Origin: a virus
Strand: one strand, 5' to 3'
DNA: 64,000 nucleotides
Virus record (IMG/VR): IMGVR_UViG_3300021602_000007
Coordinates: 1-64,000 of that record
The position numbers and the translations under genes are program-made. Shown here in pieces: positions 43,474-50,623 of this stretch; the first letter of the stretch is position 1, and each line of letters starts with the position of its first letter. The notes beneath the pieces are model-generated. The model ran no database searches. It was not told where the DNA came from and saw nothing but the letters and a program-made list of their open reading frames with translations.

Positions 43474-43854
43474 TTAAGTCACTGGAGTACAATCTATGTC
43501 CCCACATATAAAACATGGAGGAAGCGTTGTAGTGGTAGAAGTACTTGTATATCTAACTGTCATACAATCTGGATCACATCCAGGAATACAGCCCACTGTA
43601 AGAAGGATCACCCTACTTGCAATTGCATTTAATGAATAGCAACCAGCATAATTAGGATTACAAACCCTATATGTTAAGATTCTTTTATAATTTAATAGAT
43701 CAAGTATAACAGTACCTGATATTGGTTGATTGAGTGAGAATATCGTATTGTTATAAAGATTCCTTGCCAGCTGATTCAGACTGCAGTCAATCCTTCTTAA
43801 TAAAGAAGGAATAGAGGCACATTCTGGACAGTTTGTAAGTCTAGGTAATAACAT
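43474..43854 (-). CDS. small Cys-rich protein with Thr tail, 126 aa
   Basis: N-terminal NCPEC followed by a helix (LLRRIDCSLNQLARNLYNN), a beta-rich middle with CNPNYAGC and CIPGCDPDC, then a short Thr/Ser run and the end PPCFICGDIDC. That last motif matches the PC-x3-G-x-I-x-C found in the muzzle and in the 113-residue protein. It may be a capsid decoration or fibre-base subunit. The family is not recognised by name. Confidence 0.5.
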   Translation of the reverse strand: MLLPRLTNCPECASIPSLLRRIDCSLNQLARNLYNNTIFSLNQPISGTVILDLLNYKRILTYRVCNPNYAGCYSLNAIASRVILLTVGCIPGCDPDCMTVRYTSTSTTTTLPPCFICGDIDCTPVT

Positions 43855-43864
43855 TGCTTATATT

Positions 43865-43954
43865 TTATTTTGATGCGTTACACGTGGGGCATAGTCCATT
43901 TATCAATTGACATCCACATCCGAAAGTTGCTTTGCAGTTACTACAAGTTGCCAT
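43865..43954 (-). CDS. 29-residue Cys-rich microprotein
   Basis: Reads MATCSNCKATFGCGCQLING and then LCPTCNASK, with CxxC, CGC and CxxC spaced like a zinc knuckle. The ATG lies inside the 3' end of the 195-residue gene (14-bp overlap), which suggests coupled translation, and the next gene follows within 10 bases. The CxxC pairs recall the N-termini of the 376 and 113-residue proteins. It is shorter than usual gene-calling limits, but the frame, overlap and composition support it. Confidence 0.55.
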   Translation of the reverse strand: MATCSNCKATFGCGCQLINGLCPTCNASK

Positions 43955-44528
43955 AAGTATTGAAATTTATTACATAATTATTACCAGAGCATCCACAGTT
44001 ATTTCTAATAAAATTGTCAAGCATTCTATCTGCTTGTATATACAACCTGTTAGCTTCTGTTGTTGCACAATTATTAGCTGCTGCAATTGCCCCTTGAATG
44101 AAAAAATAAACTGTATTGAGATCTACCTTTGCTTGTGTCTTAATTGCTCTATCACATTCCATCATATCTAGTTTCATGAATGCTTCATCAAACTTTTCTT
44201 GAAGTCTTTCTACACGTATGATTGATCTTTCTATTTCATTCCATGTAAAATCAGCATTATTATATACAATATACTTTAAGAAGTACACTCCATCTGGGAG
44301 AGGAATATCAGGACTACCAACTGGTGTTAATCCTAATGTACTAGAAGTATATACATTAAAGCTATTAACATTAAAGTTAAGACTCTTTATTGCAAATCCA
44401 GGAATAGTTATATTAAGAGTTGCACTGACATTAGGTGGATCAGTAGGATATATTGACGCATCAGCAATACCAAGAGTTCTTGTATTATACGTAGGGATTA
44501 CTAATATGTCTAATTTAAGATCTGCCAT
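43941..44528 (-). CDS. virion-module protein, 195 aa
   Basis: The first 115 residues look like a beta-sandwich (NVSATLNITIPGFAIKSLNFNV), the rest like two or three helices ending CGCSGNNYVI. It stops with tandem TAG TAA. It lies after a hairpin-separated gap from the 393-residue gene. A capsid-vertex or tail-connector role would fit the location, but no family was recognised with confidence. Confidence 0.5.
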   Translation of the reverse strand: MADLKLDILVIPTYNTRTLGIADASIYPTDPPNVSATLNITIPGFAIKSLNFNVNSFNVYTSSTLGLTPVGSPDIPLPDGVYFLKYIVYNNADFTWNEIERSIIRVERLQEKFDEAFMKLDMMECDRAIKTQAKVDLNTVYFFIQGAIAAANNCATTEANRLYIQADRMLDNFIRNNCGCSGNNYVINFNTYGNL

Positions 44529-44545
44529 ATGATTTAAAATAAATA

Positions 44546-44583
44546 TGCCAGAGGATGTTGAGTTATCCTCTCTTCCTCTGGCA
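44546..44583 (-). terminator. hairpin between two virion genes, possible terminator
   Basis: Perfect 10-bp stem TGCCAGAGGA / TCCTCTGGCA with an 18-nt loop, followed on the minus strand by TATTTATTTTAAA. A second copy of TCCTCT in the loop can pair with the same AGAGGA, so two exclusive hairpins are possible (outer stem, or 44550-44556 with 44565-44571). It may be a partial terminator that sets the level of downstream genes. Confidence 0.55.
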
Positions 44584-44616
44584 TAGGTTATATGAAATTA
44601 ATCGCCTTTGTTATCC

Positions 44617-45798
44617 TTATGGGATCAAGGTGCTAGTAGTAGTAGTAGTTGAACGAGGAGCAGTAGATGTAGTGGTAGTAGTAATAACACAATTGTTATC
44701 ATCTACAACAGCACCAATACCTGCTACTAATACAGCTTCAATATCTGCACCAATTGAGTTAGGAGCACCATTACCATCAGTCTGAGGAGTAGCAATAATT
44801 ACTGTTGCATCTTCTGGAATATAATCACCCCAAACATATGCTGATTTATTTAACTCATTAAACTTAATGTAGTAGGTGTCATAAGTTGTACCAGCAGATA
44901 CCCAGCTTTCAAAGTTCTCATTGTATCCAACCATCCGATATAGATGTTTAAGATAACCAGCTTGGTAGCTATAGAAGTTCTTTTCTAACTGTTGAATCTC
45001 AGCAGAAGTTCCACTTGGATAAGAAGAACGCTGTTGTACAACTGCTTCAGCTACAAAGTTACAAGCATCAGCAACAATAAAGTCAGCTGTAGTTGCAGGA
45101 CCACTGTAGACAAATGTACGGAACCACATCCTATCATATTCCCAAGGGAATGCAGCAACGTCACATGGTTGACCATATTTAGTAAGAGGTTTACCAGTGA
45201 TACGTAAAATAGTTCCACCTACATTTTCAAAAGTGTAGAATGTGTTAAAGCTAATGTTGTCAGGGTTGTTACCTGGAGCTTGTTGTCTAAGCTTAACAAT
45301 GAATTGGTCAATCAATGCAGAAGTGTCAACAGTGTCACAAGGATCACCACCACAATCACAACAAGGAGCATTAACAGTCACTGAACGAGTGAAACCATTG
45401 AAATAAAGAGTATCAATGTAGCTAGCATGAGCACGTAATGTAAGAGTGACAATATCACCACATTTTACATTCCATCCAGTTACATCAGTAATCTGATTAG
45501 CAGGAGTAGGACATCCAGTTACTTTGTACCACTCAGTTACATTAGAATTGCAACCTACACCAGCAGGACAGCCCTTGATTTTGTCAGAGCGTTTAGAACC
45601 TTGTAGGTAAGTGTTTACACGACCTTGTGCAATGTAGAAATAAGGGAAATCAGCAATGTCCGTTGAATCAACGGTAGCATAACTGTTGTTAAAAATTCCA
45701 ACGATTCCTGGAGCTAGGTCTTGCGTAGATCCAGCACTAGGGAGTGCAGCTTGCCCCACTGGTACTACGAATAGCGTTGTTAGAGAAAAATCAGCCAT
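44617..45798 (-). CDS. abundant virion protein candidate (auxiliary capsid type), 393 aa
   Basis: Beta-rich protein with many Cys pairs (GCPAGVGC, APCCDCGGDPC) and a C-terminal tail NNCVITTTTT with two Thr tracts. Its third-codon-position choices are less AT-biased than those of the large cargo genes, resembling the MCP, which would suit high expression. It is three genes after the MCP and is bounded by a hairpin. The auxiliary-capsid label is by position and apparent expression and could be wrong. Confidence 0.5.
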   Translation of the reverse strand: MADFSLTTLFVVPVGQAALPSAGSTQDLAPGIVGIFNNSYATVDSTDIADFPYFYIAQGRVNTYLQGSKRSDKIKGCPAGVGCNSNVTEWYKVTGCPTPANQITDVTGWNVKCGDIVTLTLRAHASYIDTLYFNGFTRSVTVNAPCCDCGGDPCDTVDTSALIDQFIVKLRQQAPGNNPDNISFNTFYTFENVGGTILRITGKPLTKYGQPCDVAAFPWEYDRMWFRTFVYSGPATTADFIVADACNFVAEAVVQQRSSYPSGTSAEIQQLEKNFYSYQAGYLKHLYRMVGYNENFESWVSAGTTYDTYYIKFNELNKSAYVWGDYIPEDATVIIATPQTDGNGAPNSIGADIEAVLVAGIGAVVDDNNCVITTTTTSTAPRSTTTTTSTLIP

Positions 45799-45829
45799 TT
45801 TGTTTATTTATTAAATTAAGAAAAAAAAG

Positions 45830-46561
45830 TTATTCGTTTGTTTGTATTCTGAATTGAGCACTCTGAACAGCAGAAGCATTTTCTGTATACATTGCTAAAT
45901 TCTGCACTGTAAGATCTACGAGCTCATCTTCAAGATATGTTTCAAGCTCACAGTTTTGATCATATGATGGTTCACCATCTAATTGTATATATCCTGTTTT
46001 ATTTATATATTGAGGATATCTCATATACATTATGTAGATCTTATCTGGAGTGAATGTGCCATCTGTGAAAATACTTATTTCATCAGATGATAGGAAGTTA
46101 AAAGTCTCTTGGTATTCAAAAGATGGTTTGTAATGATCATTATTCAGAATGAATTGTAAATCACCATGTTTAGCTAAATCTCGATTAATCCAGATCTTTC
46201 TATTTTTACATCTTCCTTTATGTGCTAATACATAACTATCAACATAAAACATATATCTAGGATTAAGTAGATGTATGTTTGCTGCCCATTGGTTTAGTTC
46301 AAGATTCTTCAAAGCTAGTGACAGAGCTCCATCATTGTAGGATATCACTAAACTTTGTAGATCTTCATATCGCTTTTTAAAGGCATCTAAGCCCATTCCA
46401 CTTACAACGCTAATACCATCCACCTTTTGTTTGATAAGCTTAATTTGAGCCTCATTTAGGGCAAGAATCTTATCCTCAAGCTGGATCTGTTGGTGATCGT
46501 TTGTAGATAGCTTATTTAGTTTTTGATCAATCTTATATAATAAACTATCTACTGGTATCAT
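45830..46561 (-). CDS. crAss-like ring or portal-adaptor protein candidate, 243 aa
   Basis: A helical N-terminus with Gln/Lys-rich segments (LEDKILALNEAQIKLIKQK) is followed by a mixed region and an acidic C-terminus with DQNCELETYLEDELVDLTVQNLA split over residues about 205-227. The ATG overlaps the end of the 322-residue gene by four bases. In size and placement after the MCP it resembles head-completion proteins that bind the portal. Assignment is by context. Confidence 0.5.
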   Translation of the reverse strand: MIPVDSLLYKIDQKLNKLSTNDHQQIQLEDKILALNEAQIKLIKQKVDGISVVSGMGLDAFKKRYEDLQSLVISYNDGALSLALKNLELNQWAANIHLLNPRYMFYVDSYVLAHKGRCKNRKIWINRDLAKHGDLQFILNNDHYKPSFEYQETFNFLSSDEISIFTDGTFTPDKIYIMYMRYPQYINKTGYIQLDGEPSYDQNCELETYLEDELVDLTVQNLAMYTENASAVQSAQFRIQTNE

Positions 46562-47526
46562 ATCGAAGCGAGTTTCTTAGTTTTTAACTTTCCTTCTAGT
46601 GTCAATAACTCATCTTGGTTATCATCATCTACAAGGAACTTAATTAAATCATCTTCGTCTTTAGCCACTTCAAACTCTCCTTCATAAACTTTACCATTTG
46701 GTTTCACTCTATAAACGGAATGTGTAATAGCTTGTTTGACAAGATCTTTAATATGGAGTAAGTTTTCTTTCATATCAGCAAACCTGTTAAAGACTTCCAC
46801 TGTAGATAATCCTTGATATTTGCCACTTGCAAATTCAGTTTGTTTCAATACGTTATCAACTTGATTATATACAACATCTTCTTTAGAATCTTCTGTAACT
46901 GGCAATCCTAATAGTCTGGCCACCTTACGCTTCTTATCAGGACTCATTGAATCAAATTTAGAAATAGCCTTATTAATTAACTGCTTTTTCTTATATATGA
47001 TTGCTGTTTCGATTTCATCATCTGCAACATAGAATTGTGTATCTGCAGGATATTCTCCACGTTCCCAAGCTTGATAGCTAGAAGCAATTGTAGGATGTAC
47101 TCTCAACCATGAAAATGCTAGTTCTTGAAAAGCAATTGATAGATCAAATAAATTATCTCCATCTAATAGTTTAACAGGTTGAACATGTCTTTGATCATCA
47201 CTAGATGTTGATAATCCGTAGTTCCAAAACTGTGAACGAGATCCAAGATCAATATCACCTAACTCATATTCAAGCTTTTCTTTCAATGCTATTACACGTT
47301 CAATCTCTAATTCTTTTTCTAGAGGATCTTGAATTCGTTTAATGTATGAAGCATCTTTGTCTAGTCCTGTTCTATATTTACCATCTAGCTCTTTGTAAGG
47401 ATATTTAAATACTCCTGTTCCAGGAATCCTTGTCATGCCTTGAAGTGCAAGTCCACCTTGCATTGTTTGTAATTGAGCATTATTATACTCTCTTTTCAAT
47501 ACTGAAATCTTTCCTAACTTACCCAT
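46558..47526 (-). CDS. conserved crAss-like structural-module protein, 322 aa
   Basis: Mostly helical and charged, starting MGKLGKISVLKREYNNAQLQ, with a Lys/Asp-rich middle (KKRKVARLLGLPVTEDSKED) and an acidic C-terminus. It follows the MCP across a 149-bp gap that holds two hairpins, and overlaps the next gene by four bases. No enzyme motif is visible. A head-assembly role is likely from place alone. Confidence 0.5.
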   Translation of the reverse strand: MGKLGKISVLKREYNNAQLQTMQGGLALQGMTRIPGTGVFKYPYKELDGKYRTGLDKDASYIKRIQDPLEKELEIERVIALKEKLEYELGDIDLGSRSQFWNYGLSTSSDDQRHVQPVKLLDGDNLFDLSIAFQELAFSWLRVHPTIASSYQAWERGEYPADTQFYVADDEIETAIIYKKKQLINKAISKFDSMSPDKKRKVARLLGLPVTEDSKEDVVYNQVDNVLKQTEFASGKYQGLSTVEVFNRFADMKENLLHIKDLVKQAITHSVYRVKPNGKVYEGEFEVAKDEDDLIKFLVDDDNQDELLTLEGKLKTKKLASI

Positions 47527-47586
47527 ATTTAGTTATTTTTAATTTATTGGTTTTAATCGTGAGATGTGATGATCGAACATCATAGC

Positions 47587-47604
47587 AATTGGGAAGACCC
47601 AATT
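47587..47604 (-). other. small perfect hairpin between MCP and next gene
   Basis: AATTGGG / CCCAATT with a 4-nt loop. No U tract follows on the minus strand, so termination is unlikely; mRNA stabilisation or processing is possible. Confidence 0.45.
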
Positions 47605-47620
47605 CTCATCTCTATAGTTT

Positions 47621-47666
47621 GAAAAGGTCCTCCCCCAAGTGGAACTTAGGAGAGGATGATCTTTTC
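47621..47666 (-). terminator. long hairpin just after the MCP stop codon
   Basis: Ten bases after the TAG of the MCP gene, GAAAAG (47621-47626) pairs with CTTTTC (47661-47666), TCCTC (47628-47632) with GAGGA (47652-47656), and AAGT with ACTT inside. No long U tract follows. It may protect the 3' end of the MCP message or reduce read-through. Confidence 0.5.
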
Positions 47667-47675
47667 GGGAGGGGT

Positions 47676-49229
47676 CTAGAACTGTGGAATTTCTTCGATG
47701 AGCACTGTACGTGATAAGTCCTCAATGAACACATCACAACGGTCTTTCATCCAAATTTCATATCCTGGGAACTTGTTAGCACTTGACATACCTTGAGATT
47801 TTGCAAATCCTAAGTGGTGACGAGTACCATCAATATATCCCCATGTCATAGAAGGAGCACCCTTCATACGCACTTCACGCATGTTGTTAATCATAGAGCC
47901 ATCGCTCATTGGGCTAACATCAAATACCATGAATACAGGAGTGCTTTTCTTGTTCTGTCCAAACTCTAAGTTAGACTGTGGAAGATCAAGTTCTTTCAAG
48001 TGAATAAGTTCAACACGACCAGTCTCACGAGTTACCATTGCATCAAATGCAAAGTTATAAGTGATGTGCTGTCCTTCTCCTTGCATATAGCGATTGCCTG
48101 AATCAGCCATGAAGGTAAGTCCACTATTAAGTGCATCTGTTTTAAGAGCCTGTTGGAATACATCAAATCCAGCTTCGTTAGTGTACATTTTAACCCTACG
48201 GTCTTTAACATCCACACGACGATAGAATAAATCTCCAAACACTGAACGAATCAAGTTAGCAGAGAACTCACCACGATTGTACTGAACAAGGTTACCATTG
48301 TTACGCATACGGTGGTATACACCAGCAGAAGTACGTTTCAATTCTTGTTTAGAACCATTAGTTTTAACAGTACCTGGCTTAGACCAAATCATACGTTTAA
48401 CCTTAAGTTCTAACATAGATTTACGCATCCAGAATTCGATAAACGGTTCCCATTTAACATCATTACGAGTTAATGGTAATTGGTTCCTACGCTGTGGAGC
48501 ATATACCAAAATGTCAAGAGCTTTACCAGAAGCATCACGCATCATTTTGTCATCAGCCCATTCTGTGATTTTGTGTTCAAAACCATAACCAGAACCAAGA
48601 GATTCAAACATAGTGATCTGCTCACCCAAACGTGGAAGACCTAATAGATCTTGGTCAAACTCACCGATAGCAGCATCAACTAATTCTAGTTCAATACCAA
48701 TCTGTAGGAATGTAGAAGATACATAATCAACAGTAGGATTGTCACTGATAAGAGTGAAGCTGTACAAGTAACCCACGTTCCAAGGTTGAGGATCTTTGAT
48801 CACATAGAAACGAGGACCATACTGACGAGAACCTACAGAAATGATTGCATTCTTAGAGAATTCGTTAGTATCAAGAATGAGTTGAAATTCTTGACCATCA
48901 ATACCTGGCTTGCTTAATTGAGCAGTAGTTTCAGGAACGTCAATAATTTTAGGGAATTTGTAAGGTACTGCTACCTGCCATTTCCAAGCATCACTATTAT
49001 TATCAATATAATAAGGTGTGCTTTTGTTAATCATGTCAAGGAAGTCATTACTGTACAGTGAGCTCTGTGTGTAAAGACTGATGATTTTTTTATCATAGTC
49101 TGCAGGCTCAGTGCTGTGAAATGATTCCAAGTGATTAGCATCGGTAAGTTTACCTACAGCACGTTTGTCCATTGAAGCGATACGTGCATAAGTAAAACCA
49201 GTTAGACCTGGGATTGTTTGAATTGCCAT
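47676..49229 (-). CDS. major capsid protein, crAss-like HK97 fold, 517 aa
   Basis: Begins MAIQTIPGLTGFTYARIAS and has the length and order expected for a crAss-like MCP: after terminase, portal and an acidic scaffold-like protein. The codon use is richer in G+C than in neighbouring genes, as often seen in a highly expressed gene. Segments such as GSRQYGPRFYVI, LVYAPQRRNQ and WMKDRCDVFIEDLSRT lie in an alpha/beta mix fitting the HK97 fold. No cleaved prohead arm is obvious. A hairpin follows its stop codon. Confidence comes from gene order, size and resemblance to known crAss-like capsid proteins. Confidence 0.85.
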   Translation of the reverse strand: MAIQTIPGLTGFTYARIASMDKRAVGKLTDANHLESFHSTEPADYDKKIISLYTQSSLYSNDFLDMINKSTPYYIDNNSDAWKWQVAVPYKFPKIIDVPETTAQLSKPGIDGQEFQLILDTNEFSKNAIISVGSRQYGPRFYVIKDPQPWNVGYLYSFTLISDNPTVDYVSSTFLQIGIELELVDAAIGEFDQDLLGLPRLGEQITMFESLGSGYGFEHKITEWADDKMMRDASGKALDILVYAPQRRNQLPLTRNDVKWEPFIEFWMRKSMLELKVKRMIWSKPGTVKTNGSKQELKRTSAGVYHRMRNNGNLVQYNRGEFSANLIRSVFGDLFYRRVDVKDRRVKMYTNEAGFDVFQQALKTDALNSGLTFMADSGNRYMQGEGQHITYNFAFDAMVTRETGRVELIHLKELDLPQSNLEFGQNKKSTPVFMVFDVSPMSDGSMINNMREVRMKGAPSMTWGYIDGTRHHLGFAKSQGMSSANKFPGYEIWMKDRCDVFIEDLSRTVLIEEIPQF

Positions 49230-49256
49230 TTTGTTATCTATTTAATATTAAAAAAA

Positions 49257-50486
49257 TTATTCGAACCATGAATTAGGTTTCTTTTGTTGAGTGACAGATT
49301 TTACTTTTGTCACTTGTCTTGCTACTTCTCCAAATAATTGATCAGACTTCTTTGAGACTCCTGATCGTTGTATTGTTGATAATGTAGGATCTTTTTCTAA
49401 GATCTTAAGAAGTAGTGCAACCTTAACTTTCATTGCATGATTCTCAGGTCGTTTCATTTCTAAGATGGCTTTATCAAAATCTGTTAATGTTTCACCAGAG
49501 TTTGTTTTATACTTATCCACCAGGAGGAAGTCTTGTAGTTCGTTAGCCAATTTTGGATTGATGGGAATACCATCAAACTCTTTTGTTTTTAGTTTATCCT
49601 GAACGATCTGTTGAACATTCTGTATATACTGATTTTTAATTGCAGCTTTTTGTTGTAACTCTTGTTCAGATTTCTGTTCTAGTTGTTGAAGTTTTATAGC
49701 TTCTCGTTTGACTAACACCTTATGATGTTTAGCAGCTACTGTTTCAAGATCACCGTAGTTTCTAAGCCTATCAATTTCTGTGATTACATCTTCTGGCTCA
49801 AAACCTTGATCAGTCAATGCTTGCTTTATAACTCTCACTTGATTATCTTCGTCAGCTAGATCAAGTTCTGCAAAGTTTGCAATTGTATTATATGTATTGA
49901 AATAATCTTTTGGATTAACTCCTTTTACAAATATGGCTTCAAATGCATTTTGATAGTCTTCTCCAAATTGACCAATGAAATTATTTACAACTTCAATAGC
50001 ACCTTTCTTTTTTTCTGCAGTGAATCTTTCAAGAAATTCTTCAGGAGTTGTTACAGGAACATCTTCCTCATCTTCATCCTTTGTAAATACACCTAGTTTA
50101 TATAGGTCTTTTGAAAGTGCTGTGAATTGTGAAACTTCTTCTTCTTCTTCAGATTCAGGTTCTTCACTAGTAACAGTCTTTTTTGGAGCAACATATTCAT
50201 CATCATCTTCATCAGTGTCATCATCTCCTAAGAAATTAGAAATAAGGTCTTGATCAGTGGTTTCTTCTCCTTCAAGTTTTTGAACAATTTCTTTTCCTTT
50301 TGAAGGAGCTTTTGTTGGAGCAGGATCTTCAACCTGTGCAATGATCTCTTTGAGTTCATTAGGATCTGAAGTGGATGTTTCTGGAGATAACAGATCATTT
50401 AAAAGTTCTGCATTTCCCATTCCCATTTCCATAGTATTTTCAATACTAAAATTTCCGAAAGACGGAGTCTCTAGATTTTCAGCCAT
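49257..50486 (-). CDS. acidic scaffold-like protein, 409 aa
   Basis: The N-terminal third is very acidic (GDDDTDEDDDEY and EEPESEEEEE) and low in structure; the middle is helical with a Gln-rich coiled coil (QQLEQKSEQELQQKA near residue 270), and the C-terminus is basic, ending KKPNSWFE. This profile, with an acidic start, central coiled coil and basic end, and the place between portal and MCP, is typical of capsid scaffolds. No protease motif was seen. The gene follows a 137-bp gap. Confidence 0.65.
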   Translation of the reverse strand: MAENLETPSFGNFSIENTMEMGMGNAELLNDLLSPETSTSDPNELKEIIAQVEDPAPTKAPSKGKEIVQKLEGEETTDQDLISNFLGDDDTDEDDDEYVAPKKTVTSEEPESEEEEEVSQFTALSKDLYKLGVFTKDEDEEDVPVTTPEEFLERFTAEKKKGAIEVVNNFIGQFGEDYQNAFEAIFVKGVNPKDYFNTYNTIANFAELDLADEDNQVRVIKQALTDQGFEPEDVITEIDRLRNYGDLETVAAKHHKVLVKREAIKLQQLEQKSEQELQQKAAIKNQYIQNVQQIVQDKLKTKEFDGIPINPKLANELQDFLLVDKYKTNSGETLTDFDKAILEMKRPENHAMKVKVALLLKILEKDPTLSTIQRSGVSKKSDQLFGEVARQVTKVKSVTQQKKPNSWFE

Positions 50487-50548
50487 ATGTAGTTTATTTT
50501 ATTTTTGGTTTTTATTACACGTAAAAGTAGAATAAAGGTATTTAATAT

Positions 50549-50556
50549 CAAAGGTA
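50549..50556 (-). promoter_or_regulatory. possible -7 element before scaffold-MCP genes
   Basis: Minus-strand TACCTTTG fits TAnnTTTG, but the base pairs 19-20 bp upstream (AAAG) do not fit the -33 TTG. A second near match TACCTTTA lies 17 bp downstream. A new start of transcription before the scaffold and MCP would make sense. Confidence 0.35.
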
Positions 50557-50623
50557 TATCGTTCTATAGTTATAACTTTTGTGGATAATATAGCATTAAT
50601 ATTTTTTTTTCTAACTAAATTTA

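Noticed and set aside
43941-49229. Possible TAG or TGA stop-codon reassignment, known in some crAss-like phages
   Set aside because: TAG ends the MCP and the 195-residue gene at sensible points (the latter as tandem TAG TAA), TGA ends several small overlapping genes, and giant genes stay open under the standard code.
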